Shown here piece after piece: positions 57,429-64,000 of a stretch of 64,000 bases of DNA. The stretch is taken from NCBI RefSeq assembly GCF_900108295.1, contig NZ_FNWK01000001.1, forward strand, positions 1,922,001-1,986,000, given 5' to 3'. Within the stretch, counting starts at the first letter, position 1, and each line of letters begins with the position of its first letter. A program made the translations under genes and the position numbers. This DNA is from Sphingopyxis sp. YR583. GTDB lineage: Bacteria; Pseudomonadota; Alphaproteobacteria; Sphingomonadales; Sphingomonadaceae. The notes under the pieces are model-generated. The model saw only the letters and a program-made list of their open reading frames with translations, ran no database searches and had not been told where the DNA came from.

Positions 57429-58183
57429 GCCTGCTGGCCGATCCGTTGACGCTGATCGTGGTTGCCGCCGCGGTGATCCTGCTCGGGCTTGCCAAGGGTG
57501 GCCTGTCGGGCGTCGGGGCGCTTGCGACGCCGCTCGTCGCACTGGTGCTGCCGCCGACGATCGCCGCGGCGCTGCTGCTCCCCATCCTGATCGTGCAGGA
57601 TGTCGTCAGCGTCTGGTCGTTCCGCAAGACGTGGGACGGCTGGGTGATCGCGTGGATGCTGCCCGGCGCTGCCGTCGGCATCGCGGCGGGATATCTCTAT
57701 GCCGAGCGCGTCGACGAGGCGAAGCTGATGGCGGCGCTGGGCGCGATCACATTGGCGTTCGGGCTTTACCGGCTGTGGGTCGAGCGCGGCGGGCGTGTCG
57801 TTGCCGCATCGACCTCGCCGGGCTGGGTCGGCAGCCTGTTCGGGGTCGCGACGGGCTTTACCAGCCAGATCGCGCATGCCGGCGGGCCGCCGTTCCAGAT
57901 GTGGGTGACGCCGCGTCGCCTGCCGCACCTTGTCTTCGTGGGCACGAGTTCGATCCTGTTCGCCGCGATCAACTGGATGAAGGTGCCCGCCTATATCGCG
58001 CTCGGCGCCTTTCCGCATGAGGTGCTTGTCGCCGCGCTGCTGCTGATGCCGCTGGCGATCGGCTCGACGCTGCTCACCGTGCGCTGGCTGAAGCGCATCG
58101 ATGGCGCCCGTTTCTATGTTATCATCTATCTGTTGATGGTCCTGCTCGGCGCCAAGCTGGTGTGGGACGGCTTGGCGGGCTGA
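57425..58183 (+). CDS. TauE/SafE-family sulfite/organic anion exporter
   Basis: This 252-residue inner-membrane protein has about eight helices and the TauE/SafE repeats: [20 protein letters not shown] in the first half and [18 protein letters not shown] in the second, each with the conserved glycine-rich loop. Members move sulfite, sulfoacetate, taurine-derived anions or related compounds; the specific substrate is unknown. It is coupled to ung by ATGA overlap, but no functional link to DNA repair is evident. Confidence 0.9.
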   Translation: MSLLADPLTLIVVAAAVILLGLAKGGLSGVGALATPLVALVLPPTIAAALLLPILIVQDVVSVWSFRKTWDGWVIAWMLPGAAVGIAAGYLYAERVDEAKLMAALGAITLAFGLYRLWVERGGRVVAASTSPGWVGSLFGVATGFTSQIAHAGGPPFQMWVTPRRLPHLVFVGTSSILFAAINWMKVPAYIALGAFPHEVLVAALLLMPLAIGSTLLTVRWLKRIDGARFYVIIYLLMVLLGAKLVWDGLAG

Positions 58184-58199
58184 CGCGGGAGGCGGATCG

Positions 58200-58481
58200 A
58201 TGGTGCGGGCAGTGTGGAACGGCGCGGTGATCGCCGACAGCGACGATACGGTCGTGGTTGAGGGCAATCATTATTTCCCGCGCGATGCCGTCGACGCGGG
58301 CGTGCTGTCGGACAGCGCGACGACGAGCATCTGCCCGTGGAAGGGGCTGGCGCATTATCATCATGTCACCGCCCGAGGCCAAGTGAACAAGGACGCCGCC
58401 TGGTATTATCCCGACCCCAAGGAGGCGGCCGAGGCGATCAGGGATCGCATCGCTTTCTGGAAAGGCGTCGAGGTCGGCTGA
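58200..58481 (+). CDS. DUF427 domain protein
   Basis: This 93-residue protein is a single DUF427 domain, with VWNGAVIADSDDTVVVEGNHYFP at the start (key residues A, V, W, N, G) and the conserved TSICPWKGLAHYHHV in the middle. The family is small, beta-rich and cytoplasmic, and of unknown biochemical role. It follows the TauE-like gene by 16 bases and is probably co-transcribed from ung onwards. Confidence 0.9.
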   Translation: MVRAVWNGAVIADSDDTVVVEGNHYFPRDAVDAGVLSDSATTSICPWKGLAHYHHVTARGQVNKDAAWYYPDPKEAAEAIRDRIAFWKGVEVG

Positions 58482-58491
58482 CCCTTTGCCC

Positions 58492-58953
58492 ATGACGAAT
58501 GCCATCCAGATTCTTGTCGATGCCGACGCCTGTCCGGTGAAGGACGAAATCTATCGTGTCGCATGGCGGCACGAGGTGGCGGTGAAGGTCGTGAGCAACA
58601 GCCGGCTGCGCGTGCCCGAGCATCCGCTGATCGAGCGGGTCGTGGTGTCGGACGGATTCGACGCCGCCGACGACTGGATCGCCGAGGCGGCGAATGCGCG
58701 GTCGATCGTCGTCACCGCCGACATATTGCTCGCCGACCGGGCGCTGAAGGCGGGCGCGACCGTGCTCGGCCCGAACGGCAAGCCTTTCACCATGGCGTCG
58801 ATCGGCCCCGCGATCGCGACGCGCGCGATCATGGCCGACCTGCGATCGGGAATGAGCGATGGAATGGGCGGCCCGCCGCCCTTTTCGAAGGCCGACCGCT
58901 CATCATTCCTGCAGGCGCTGGATGGCGCTTTGGTCCGGCTGAAGCGCGGGTAG
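58492..58953 (+). CDS. YaiI/YqxD-family protein (DUF188, PIN-like fold)
   Basis: This 153-residue protein has the DUF188 pattern: ILVDADACPVKDEIYRVA near the N-terminus, with acidic residues placed like a PIN-type nuclease site, DWIAEAANARSIVVTADI in the middle, and GGPPPFSKADRSSFLQALD at the C-terminus. Nuclease activity is suspected from the fold but not established. I take ATG at 58492 as the start; an in-frame TTG two codons earlier is unlikely. It closes the ung-TauE-DUF427-DUF188 run. Confidence 0.9.
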   Translation: MTNAIQILVDADACPVKDEIYRVAWRHEVAVKVVSNSRLRVPEHPLIERVVVSDGFDAADDWIAEAANARSIVVTADILLADRALKAGATVLGPNGKPFTMASIGPAIATRAIMADLRSGMSDGMGGPPPFSKADRSSFLQALDGALVRLKRG

Positions 58954-59019
58954 AATTTTCTTTTCGATGTTTTGCGAAATTTATCCGCGCGAGTGATGCG
59001 GACTGCGCCGATTCGGGCG

Positions 59020-59241
59020 CTAGTTCCCCGCGCGGCGGTGCATGACGAAGGCGAGCAACAGCACCGCGGTGATCACGCCGACAACCATGCCCGCGGTCGT
59101 GGTGACCATCGTGATCGAGCCGGCCGGATCGTTCGAATTCCATGCTCCGCTGCGGGTCCGCTCGATCATCCACCAGGCACCCGCGACGACGATCAGGTCG
59201 AGCAGGATCAGCCCCAGCAAGGCGCGCGTCGATTTCTTCAT
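59020..59241 (-). CDS. Small two-helix membrane protein
   Basis: This 73-residue protein has two hydrophobic helices: residues about 7-25 (ALLGLILLDLIVVAGAWWMI) and about 44-66 (VTTTAGMVVGVITAVLLLAF). A short loop lies between them and the C-terminus is basic (MHRRAGN). I recognise no family. The start is supported by GGGGGAGGAATATC immediately upstream, one of the better ribosome sites in the window. It converges on the DUF188 gene and diverges from the DUF962 gene. Confidence 0.7.
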   Translation of the reverse strand: MKKSTRALLGLILLDLIVVAGAWWMIERTRSGAWNSNDPAGSITMVTTTAGMVVGVITAVLLLAFVMHRRAGN

Positions 59242-59357
59242 GATATTCCTCCCCCATTATCTTTCTGTTCGCGAGCGTAACAGGATATCGGGCCGAGGCT
59301 ATGGGAGAAATCGCGGGGCGGCTTGACCGCACGGTGCGGCCGCGACATCTTTGGCGC

Positions 59358-59699
59358 ATGTCCCGGCTTTATACGAGCTTCGCCGAATTCTGGCCCTTTT
59401 ACCTGCGCGAGCACAGCAAGGCGTCGACACGCGCGCTGCATTATATCGGCACGAGCCTTGTCGTGCTGATCGCGATCGCAGCGGTCCTTTCGGGTCGCTG
59501 GGGCTGGCTGATCGCCTTGCCGGTGGCGGGCTATTTCTTTGCCTGGGTCGCGCATTTCGGGGTCGAGAAGAACCGGCCGGCAACCTTTACCTATCCGCTT
59601 TGGAGCCTTGCCGCCGATTTCAAAATGTGGGGGCTGTGGCTGACGGGGCGGCTGGGCCCCGAACTCGACCGCGCCGGGGTCGCCCGGCCGCCGGTCTGA
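59358..59699 (+). CDS. DUF962/Mpo1-like membrane protein
   Basis: This 113-residue protein has the conserved pattern of the Mpo1 family: FAEFWPFYLREHSKASTRALHYIGT, with its key histidines, then two hydrophobic helices, then HFGVEKNRPATFTYPLWSL. Yeast Mpo1 is an iron-dependent dioxygenase that shortens 2-hydroxy fatty acids by one carbon. Sphingomonads contain hydroxy fatty acids and sphingolipids, so a similar role is attractive but unproven. ATG at 59358 begins just before the conserved domain; a start at 59301 would add 19 residues. Its stop codon lies in the loop of a terminator hairpin. Confidence 0.85.
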   Translation: MSRLYTSFAEFWPFYLREHSKASTRALHYIGTSLVVLIAIAAVLSGRWGWLIALPVAGYFFAWVAHFGVEKNRPATFTYPLWSLAADFKMWGLWLTGRLGPELDRAGVARPPV

Positions 59700-59711
59700 G
59701 GACCGGTTTTT
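59691..59711 (+). terminator. Terminator overlapping the stop codon of the DUF962 gene
   Basis: CCGGTC (59691-59696) pairs perfectly with GACCGG (59701-59706) around the loop TGAG, which contains the TGA stop, and five T residues follow. The last two codons therefore form part of the stem. Confidence 0.8.
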
Positions 59712-59795
59712 CTCCAAAGCGTCGAACGGCTTGAGATGATGGCATTTTGCGCGCATCGTCGCAGTGGGTCGCACCACGCAGATGGGGAGAAGCTT

Positions 59796-60353
59796 ATGCG
59801 TAAGGGTGTGAACGGAGCGATCGTTGCGGGTCTGGGCGTCCTGTTGCTCGCCGGTTGTGACGGCGGAGCGAAGGATGAGGCCGCCGAAAAGGGCGAGGCG
59901 AAGATCGCCGCGAGCGGCTGGGATGCGAGCGACGCCTGCGCTTTGCTCGACAAGGCGGCGGTCGGCGCAGCGCTGGGCGACACGGTGACCGAAACCAGCC
60001 TTGCGTTCGTCAACAAGGCCGAAGGCGCCAACGCTGCGACATCCGAATGCACTTATCGCCTCGCGGGCGGGAGCAGCGCGACGCTGATGGCGCGCCGGTC
60101 GCCGATCGCCGACAATAGCGACGCCGCGATCCGGCAGACGCGCGAGACGACCGAAAAGACCATGGCGGCCTTTTCGGACAAGAAGATCGTGGATGTCGCG
60201 GGCTTGGGCAAGGCCGCGTTCTTCGTACCGGGAATCAATCAGATGAATGTCTTCCTCGACGACAGCCGCTTTGTGATCCTGACGATCGGCAGCGCGCCGG
60301 ACGCGACCGCAAAGGACGTTGCGGTGGAGCTGGTCGGGAAGATCCGGACATAG
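59796..60353 (+). CDS. Putative lipoprotein of unknown function
   Basis: This 185-residue protein starts with a lipoprotein signal (MRKGVNGAIVAGLGVLLLAGCD, lipobox LAGC at about residue 21). An acidic linker and one folded domain follow, containing two cysteines (DACALLD and SECTYRL) that could form a disulfide. The pattern of a substrate-free DUF3558-like domain (CALLDKAAVGAALG...CTYRL...VAGLGKAAFF) is suggestive, but I am not certain of the family. The start at 59796 follows GGGGAGAAGCTT. It is a single gene placed after a terminator. Confidence 0.75.
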   Translation: MRKGVNGAIVAGLGVLLLAGCDGGAKDEAAEKGEAKIAASGWDASDACALLDKAAVGAALGDTVTETSLAFVNKAEGANAATSECTYRLAGGSSATLMARRSPIADNSDAAIRQTRETTEKTMAAFSDKKIVDVAGLGKAAFFVPGINQMNVFLDDSRFVILTIGSAPDATAKDVAVELVGKIRT

Positions 60354-60413
60354 CGGGCAGGCGAAGGCCGGGAAAATCGATCAGACTGACCTAAAGGTCT
60401 ATCTAGCACTTAT

Positions 60414-60445
60414 TGCGAACCATTCTTAATTTGGACGGGTTCGCA
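60414..60445. promoter_or_regulatory. Inverted repeat upstream of DUF2061 gene, Fur-box-like left part
   Basis: TGCGAACC (60414-60421) and GGTTCGCA (60438-60445) are a perfect 8-bp inverted repeat ending 17 bases before the DUF2061 start. The segment 60414-60429 also loosely resembles a Fur box (GAGAAT-N-ATTCTC type). Either an operator or an RNA hairpin before the ribosome site is possible. Confidence 0.35.
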
Positions 60446-60462
60446 TTTGCTGGAGACGGGCC

Positions 60463-60660
60463 ATGCCCACCGATCTGATCAAGACCTTCACCTATCTCTC
60501 GATCCATCTGACGATCGGGTTCAGCGTCGCCTATGTGATGACCGGGTCGGTCGCGCTGGCGGGCGGGATCGCGATTATCGAGCCCTGTATCAATGCCGTC
60601 GCATTCTTCTTCCATGAAAAGGCCTGGAAGCGCGTCGGCGCGCGGCGCGGCCTCGCCTGA
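60463..60660 (+). CDS. DUF2061 small membrane protein
   Basis: This 65-residue protein is a complete DUF2061 domain: KTFTYLSIHLTIGFSVAYV, a second helix with GSVALAGGIAIIEPCINAVA, and the conserved end FFFHEKAWKR. It spans the inner membrane twice. The family is widespread, often beside sulfur or envelope genes, with no known function. TGGAGACGGG precedes the start. It is monocistronic as far as can be seen. Confidence 0.88.
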   Translation: MPTDLIKTFTYLSIHLTIGFSVAYVMTGSVALAGGIAIIEPCINAVAFFFHEKAWKRVGARRGLA

Positions 60661-60758
60661 CCGAAGGATGGGGATCACCATACTTTTGTCGGGATAGTCC
60701 GGCGGTCGTCATGGTGTAGAAACACGCAAGAGACTCAACCCGGCAAGGAGACAGAAGC

Positions 60759-61187
60759 ATGACCACCAATCGCGCATCGGCCCGTTACGAAGGTTTCGGC
60801 AAGGACGGCAAGGGAGCGATCACGACCAAATCGGGCGTCCTGAACGCGCAGCCCTATGGTTTCGGCACGCGCTTCGAGGGCCAGCCGGGGACGAACCCCG
60901 AGGAACTGATCGCCGCGGCGCACGCAGCCTGCTTCACCATGGCGCTGTCGTTCGGCCTGGCACGCGCGGGCTATAGCGGGGACACGCTGGAAACGAGCGC
61001 GGTGGTGACGCTCGATCAGGTCGACGGCGGTTTCCAGATCACCAAATCGGCGCTGACGCTGGTGGGCAAGGTACCGGGGATCGGCGCCGACGAGTTTGCT
61101 GCGATCGCCGCCGAGGCCGAGAAGAATTGCCCGGTGTCGAAGCTGCTCAACTGCGAGATCACGCTCGAGCACAGCCTCGAGGCTTAG
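60759..61187 (+). CDS. OsmC-family organic hydroperoxide-detoxifying peroxiredoxin
   Basis: This 142-residue protein is a thiol-dependent peroxidase that reduces organic hydroperoxides. The peroxidatic cysteine is in AAHAACFTMALS and the resolving cysteine in EKNCPVSKLL; the early GTNPEELIAAAHAA arrangement matches the OsmC rather than the Ohr branch. AAGGAGACAG precedes the start. It overlaps the convergent 2H phosphoesterase gene by 4 bases. Confidence 0.92.
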   Translation: MTTNRASARYEGFGKDGKGAITTKSGVLNAQPYGFGTRFEGQPGTNPEELIAAAHAACFTMALSFGLARAGYSGDTLETSAVVTLDQVDGGFQITKSALTLVGKVPGIGADEFAAIAAEAEKNCPVSKLLNCEITLEHSLEA

Positions 61188-61768
61188 GCCGCGCGGAGCA
61201 GCGGCGCGGGCAATTCGTCGGTCATGAAGGCGAAACTGCCCTGCGCCGGCGCTTCGAGCGTCCAGCGTTGCAGCACGCGGTGGCGGCGATGGCCGACATG
61301 GCTTTCGATCAGGACGAGCTCGCGCGGGGTCCATCGCCAGACCGTCGGGACGGGGTCGAAGTCGCACGCGCCATAGCCGAGCGTGATGTGCGGCCGTAAC
61401 CCTGACTTGCGGTGCATCGGTTCGATGCCCTGCGTGTCGAGACGCGCGACGATGCGCTCATAGAGATGGCGCAGCCCGCCGACGTGCCCGACGGTGACGA
61501 GTTCGGCGCCCGCGTCCCGGCTCACAATACGACCGAAGGGAATATGGCTCGCGGCGGGGAGCCCCGATGCAAAGGCTGCCGCGACCCGCTTGTGCAGGAA
61601 CGGCTGTTGCTCGTCGGTTTCGGCGATCGTGCAGAGCGTCAGATGGTAATGTTGCGGCTTGAGTCCCGCGAACAGGTCACCTGAAACGGGCGGCAACTGG
61701 CGCGCGAGCCAGCCGGCGCGGTCGGCCGCCACCTGAAAACCCAGAAAATAACGGAACATCGGGTCCAT
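61184..61768 (-). CDS. 2'-5' RNA ligase-family protein (2H phosphoesterase)
   Basis: This 194-residue protein belongs to the 2H phosphoesterase superfamily, with the two catalytic HxT motifs in QHYHLTLC (about residue 41) and LRPHITLGYG (about residue 126). Members ligate or hydrolyse 2'-5' or cyclic phosphodiester bonds in RNA or small nucleotides; activity cannot be assigned further. The start at 61768 follows GGAGGAATGG. A GTTC-N7-GTTC box lies 27 bases upstream over a probable -10 element, suggesting control by LexA, so the gene may serve in the response to DNA damage. It converges on the OsmC gene. Confidence 0.85.
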   Translation of the reverse strand: MDPMFRYFLGFQVAADRAGWLARQLPPVSGDLFAGLKPQHYHLTLCTIAETDEQQPFLHKRVAAAFASGLPAASHIPFGRIVSRDAGAELVTVGHVGGLRHLYERIVARLDTQGIEPMHRKSGLRPHITLGYGACDFDPVPTVWRWTPRELVLIESHVGHRRHRVLQRWTLEAPAQGSFAFMTDELPAPLLRAA

Positions 61769-61794
61769 CGTCCATTCCTCCGAATCGGATCAAT

Positions 61795-61809
61795 GTTCCT
61801 ATTATGTTC
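61795..61809 (-). promoter_or_regulatory. Candidate LexA box (GTTC-N7-GTTC) at the 2H phosphoesterase promoter
   Basis: GTTC at 61795-61798 and GTTC at 61806-61809 with exactly seven bases between match the alphaproteobacterial LexA site. Read on the minus strand it is GAAC-N7-GAAC and covers a plausible -10 (CATAAT, complement of 61801-61806), with TTCGAC 18 bases upstream of that. It lies 27 bases before the 61768 start. Confidence 0.6.
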
Positions 61810-61871
61810 TCATGTCGGGCGAGAGTCGAATCCTATCCGGCCCAGAGCGCGAAATGGTGGGGTCGCGGCAA

Positions 61872-62423
61872 TCAGTTCTTTTCGGCGGCGCAGTCGCCCT
61901 TGCGCTTTTCTTCCTTGCCTCCCGCGAGGAACCAGCGCGATTCGTTCGTCATCGCGGGATCGTTGACATAGCAGACGTCGGTCGCGCCGGTCGCGGGATC
62001 GACAAGCACGGTCCATTGATGCTCGCCGCATTTATGCTGCTGGCACGCCCAGGACGCGACCTTGCCGTCGATCATTTCGATGGGCGCCGAGGGGCCGGCG
62101 GTGGCGGTGATTGCGGTGCGCACGCGCGCGTCGGTCACAGTCGCCGCGATGCCTGCCTTGACGAGCGGATGGTCGCCGAAGGCGACGCCGTCGACCTTGT
62201 CGAACGGATATTTGCCGACATAGGCGGACAGATCGGGCGCGCCTGCCTTGGCTGGCGCGGCGGTCGCCGGGGCCTTGGCGGGGGCCGCATCGGTCGTGGT
62301 CGCTGCCGTCTTGCTATCCGGTGTCGGTGCGGCCGGCGCCTTTTCGGAGCCGCAGGCCGAGAGTGTCAGCGCGGCACCGCCGATCAGCAAGGCTGCGGCG
62401 AAGGGCGAACGGGAAAAGCGCAT
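61872..62423 (-). CDS. Ivy-like lysozyme-inhibitor lipoprotein
   Basis: This 183-residue protein has a lipoprotein signal (ALLIGGAALTLSACGS, lipobox LSAC), an Ala/Pro/Thr-rich linker of about 40 residues, and a domain from about residue 64 with the signature SWACQQHKCGEHQWTVLVD. The spacing Cys-x-x-His-x-Cys resembles the CKPHDC loop with which Ivy proteins block the active site of C-type lysozyme. Nearby YPFDKVDGVAFGDHPLVKAG also recalls the Ivy fold. If right, it protects peptidoglycan from host or predator lysozyme or from the cell's own lytic transglycosylases. I am fairly sure of the lipoprotein and only moderately sure of the Ivy link. Confidence 0.68.
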   Translation of the reverse strand: MRFSRSPFAAALLIGGAALTLSACGSEKAPAAPTPDSKTAATTTDAAPAKAPATAAPAKAGAPDLSAYVGKYPFDKVDGVAFGDHPLVKAGIAATVTDARVRTAITATAGPSAPIEMIDGKVASWACQQHKCGEHQWTVLVDPATGATDVCYVNDPAMTNESRWFLAGGKEEKRKGDCAAEKN

Positions 62424-62492
62424 GACATATCTGCTGCGGCAAGGATGGTGCGACTATCGGCGTAACGCGGCGCCAAGGCAATCGGCCGCATG

Positions 62493-62951
62493 TCAGGAGG
62501 GCGGGCTGTCCGCGACCGCCATCCGTGTGACGTGGATATAGCTTGCCTGCCAGCTGTCGCCGTGCCGCCGGAAGATGTCGGTGAAACGGATGCGAACGCG
62601 GAACGACTTGCCCGCCGAACGGCCCGACAATATCGCCTCTGCGCTGGCGAGGCCGCCGTCCCTGCCAAACGGCAGGATGATACGATCGGTCAGCGTGACC
62701 GGGTCATAATCGTCGTCGGCCCCGGTCCAGCCGGCGATGAAAGCGGCTTTGCCCAAGCGTTTGCCGCTGCCGTCGATGAAGACGAGGTCGTCGGCGACCA
62801 TGGTTTCGAGCGCGTCGCCGTCCTGCGCGATCTGCGCCGCGTCGAACGCGTCGGCGAAGGCGCGGAGGCTTGCGGTCTCGTTTTCGGGCGCCTCGGCGGT
62901 GGCGGGTGCCGCCATGCCGAAAGCCAGCATTGCCGCTATCGTTCCACGCAT
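62493..62951 (-). CDS. Exported NTF2-like/DUF4440-type protein
   Basis: This 152-residue protein has a signal peptide (MRGTIAAMLAFGMAAPATAEA) and an NTF2-like domain: FADAFDAAQIAQDGDALETM at the start, then LVFIDGSGKRLGKAAFIAG, and an end strand with GDSWQASYIHVTRMA. The order and length match DUF4440/SnoaL-type proteins, which bind small ligands or act as isomerases; no catalytic residues can be assigned. It lies between the Ivy-like and OB-fold genes on the same strand, with 31 bases to the upstream gene. Confidence 0.82.
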   Translation of the reverse strand: MRGTIAAMLAFGMAAPATAEAPENETASLRAFADAFDAAQIAQDGDALETMVADDLVFIDGSGKRLGKAAFIAGWTGADDDYDPVTLTDRIILPFGRDGGLASAEAILSGRSAGKSFRVRIRFTDIFRRHGDSWQASYIHVTRMAVADSPPS

Positions 62952-62982
62952 GGCGTCCCTTTCCGTCGCTGTCGGGCCCCGA

Positions 62983-63837
62983 TCACTGCGCCGGGCGACA
63001 ATCCTTCAGCCAGATGATATGCTTATATTCGTCGAAATCCTCGATCGTTCCGGTCAGCTTGATGCCCTTGTCGGGTTTGAGCTGGAGCGAATAGGCCGCC
63101 TGTCCCGGCGCCATATAGCAGACGATGTCGGTCTTGAACGGCGCCTGATTGGGCAGGCGGATCGCCTGTTCCCAGGGGTTGGGAACCTTGTAACCGACAC
63201 GGAAATCCTTGCCGTCCTTGGTCACATATTCGACCGAACCGTCGATCGTGAACTGCTTGCCCTTATAGCGTGTCAGCACGCCCGCGGCGTTGCGTTCGGT
63301 ATCCTTCGACACCTGCTGCGAAAAGCCGAGCGCGCTGATCTTGACCGGCGCGGCGGCGACGGTGGTCGCGACCGCGCCCTTCTTTGCCGCAGCGGCACCC
63401 GCCTTGCCGCCCTGAATCTGGTTCAGGATGCCGCACATTTCGGCCTTCGCGGGATCGCTGCCAACCGTCTGGCCGGCGCGCAGCTTGGCTTCCATCACGA
63501 CGGTACCGATGCCGCCGGTCTGCGTCGCGGTGATCTGGATCGGAAAGGCGCGCGCACCGCCGGTCATCGGCTGTTCGATCAGCATCGAGCCATATTCGGC
63601 CTCGTCGGCCATGATGTCGTAACCCTTGGCGGCGACGAGCCCGCGCATCTGGCCGATCGCGACGGCGGGCGGCAGGTCGGCGACGGTCACCGCGGCGGTG
63701 AAGCGCAGCCCGGTGATGGCATTGCCCTTTTTGACGAAGGCCTCTTCGCAGGTGGCGGCGTTGGCGGTGCCCGCGGCGAAGAGGATGGTTGCCGGCGCGA
63801 GCGCGGCGGCGAGGCGGATAGCGAAGTTGGTGCGCAT
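62983..63837 (-). CDS. Exported protein with OB-fold (tRNA_anti-like) domain
   Basis: This 284-residue protein has a signal peptide ending near TANAATC, a first domain of about 120 residues of no recognised family, an Ala/Lys-rich linker (GGKAGAAAAKKGAVATTVAA), and a C-terminal OB-fold domain. That domain runs RYKGKQFTIDGSVEYVTKDG, then IVCYMAPGQA, then KLTGTIEDFDEYKHIIWLKDC, and resembles the tRNA_anti-like domain of secreted proteins. The function is unknown. AGGAGCCTCC precedes the start. It is the first of three exported-protein genes in a row on the minus strand. Confidence 0.78.
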   Translation of the reverse strand: MRTNFAIRLAAALAPATILFAAGTANAATCEEAFVKKGNAITGLRFTAAVTVADLPPAVAIGQMRGLVAAKGYDIMADEAEYGSMLIEQPMTGGARAFPIQITATQTGGIGTVVMEAKLRAGQTVGSDPAKAEMCGILNQIQGGKAGAAAAKKGAVATTVAAAPVKISALGFSQQVSKDTERNAAGVLTRYKGKQFTIDGSVEYVTKDGKDFRVGYKVPNPWEQAIRLPNQAPFKTDIVCYMAPGQAAYSLQLKPDKGIKLTGTIEDFDEYKHIIWLKDCRPAQ

Positions 63838-63973
63838 GGAGGCTCCTGGAAGATTATATGGTCTGCGACCTTATCTTGTCGGTCAGGTCTGCCGCAGCAA
63901 GGGGGCGTCCGCAATGGCTAAGTTACCAAGATGATAGCGCTTTGCGAGGCCAGCGGATTCTATCGATCCGCGC

Positions 63974-64000
63974 TTGACCTCAACCGGGCTTGAGCTTTCA
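63974..64000 (+). promoter_or_regulatory. MerR/SoxR-type operator at the right edge (truncated)
   Basis: A near-consensus -35 TTGACC (63974-63979) runs into the inverted repeat CTCAA-N6-TTGAG (63979-63983, 63990-63994). This is the geometry of operators of MerR-family activators such as SoxR, CueR or HmrR, which sit in over-long 19-20 base promoter spacers. The -10 element and the regulated gene are beyond the window. Confidence 0.5.

Noticed and set aside
1..64000. tRNA, rRNA, CRISPR, insertion sequence or prophage features
   Set aside because: Intergenic stretches were read on both strands and none showed cloverleaf, direct-repeat arrays, transposase or phage genes.

Overview
The window is high-GC (about 65%) bacterial chromosome, very gene-dense, and reads as a sphingomonad alphaproteobacterium, probably close to Sphingopyxis. 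This rests on the block ubiB-ubiE-mutM-rpsT-dnaA, the RNase E with a long acidic insertion in its S1 domain, two large TonB-dependent receptors, a TPR-sulfotransferase beside one of them, and alphaproteobacterial regulatory signals (GANTC clusters, a GTTC-N7-GTTC LexA-type box). The genus is an inference. No rRNA, tRNA, CRISPR array, insertion sequence or prophage was seen.

Layout. 1-11.4 kb: end of an MFS exporter, an amino acid permease, PBP1C with a thioester alpha-2-macroglobulin, and hisE with a HIT protein. 11.5-19.3 kb: a TonB-dependent receptor, a serine hydrolase, an exported M20 peptidase, and a divergent AraC regulator/SDR pair. 19.4-29.6 kb: an accessory metabolic region. A BetI-like repressor is divergent from a translationally coupled trio (Rieske oxygenase, FAD monooxygenase, phytoene-desaturase-like oxidoreductase). 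These converge on an amino acid/polyamine permease, a second TonB-dependent receptor and a TPR-sulfotransferase. 29.6-43.9 kb: envelope and RNA housekeeping genes (DsbA-like fusion, M48 protease, rne, amidase, mrcA, prfB), interrupted by a lactone-oxidase/D-threonine-aldolase-like/TetR cassette.

44-54.3 kb: an exported methyltransferase-like lipoprotein; coaBC-dut-ThiF/MoeB-DsrE on the minus strand; a polyprenyl-phosphate glycosyltransferase with a membrane partner; a two-anchor lipoprotein; and ubiE-ubiB facing mutM. 54.3-58.9 kb: rpsT, dnaA, ung, a TauE/SafE permease and two small conserved proteins. The space around dnaA is AT-rich, with many GANTC sites before the gene and DnaA-box-like sequences after it. 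59-64 kb: small membrane, lipoprotein and stress genes, including an OsmC protein, a 2H phosphoesterase behind a LexA-type box, an Ivy-like lipoprotein, and a MerR/SoxR-type operator cut by the right edge.

The best candidate for an undescribed system is the 19.4-27.7 kb region. A BetI-like regulator, a Rieske oxygenase resembling quaternary-amine oxygenases, two flavoenzymes, a permease and an outer-membrane receptor together suggest uptake and oxidative breakdown of a small nitrogenous compound. The substrate cannot be read from sequence. Secondary leads are the LexA-type box before the 2H phosphoesterase, the 535-residue DsbA fusion, and the methyltransferase with a lipoprotein signal.
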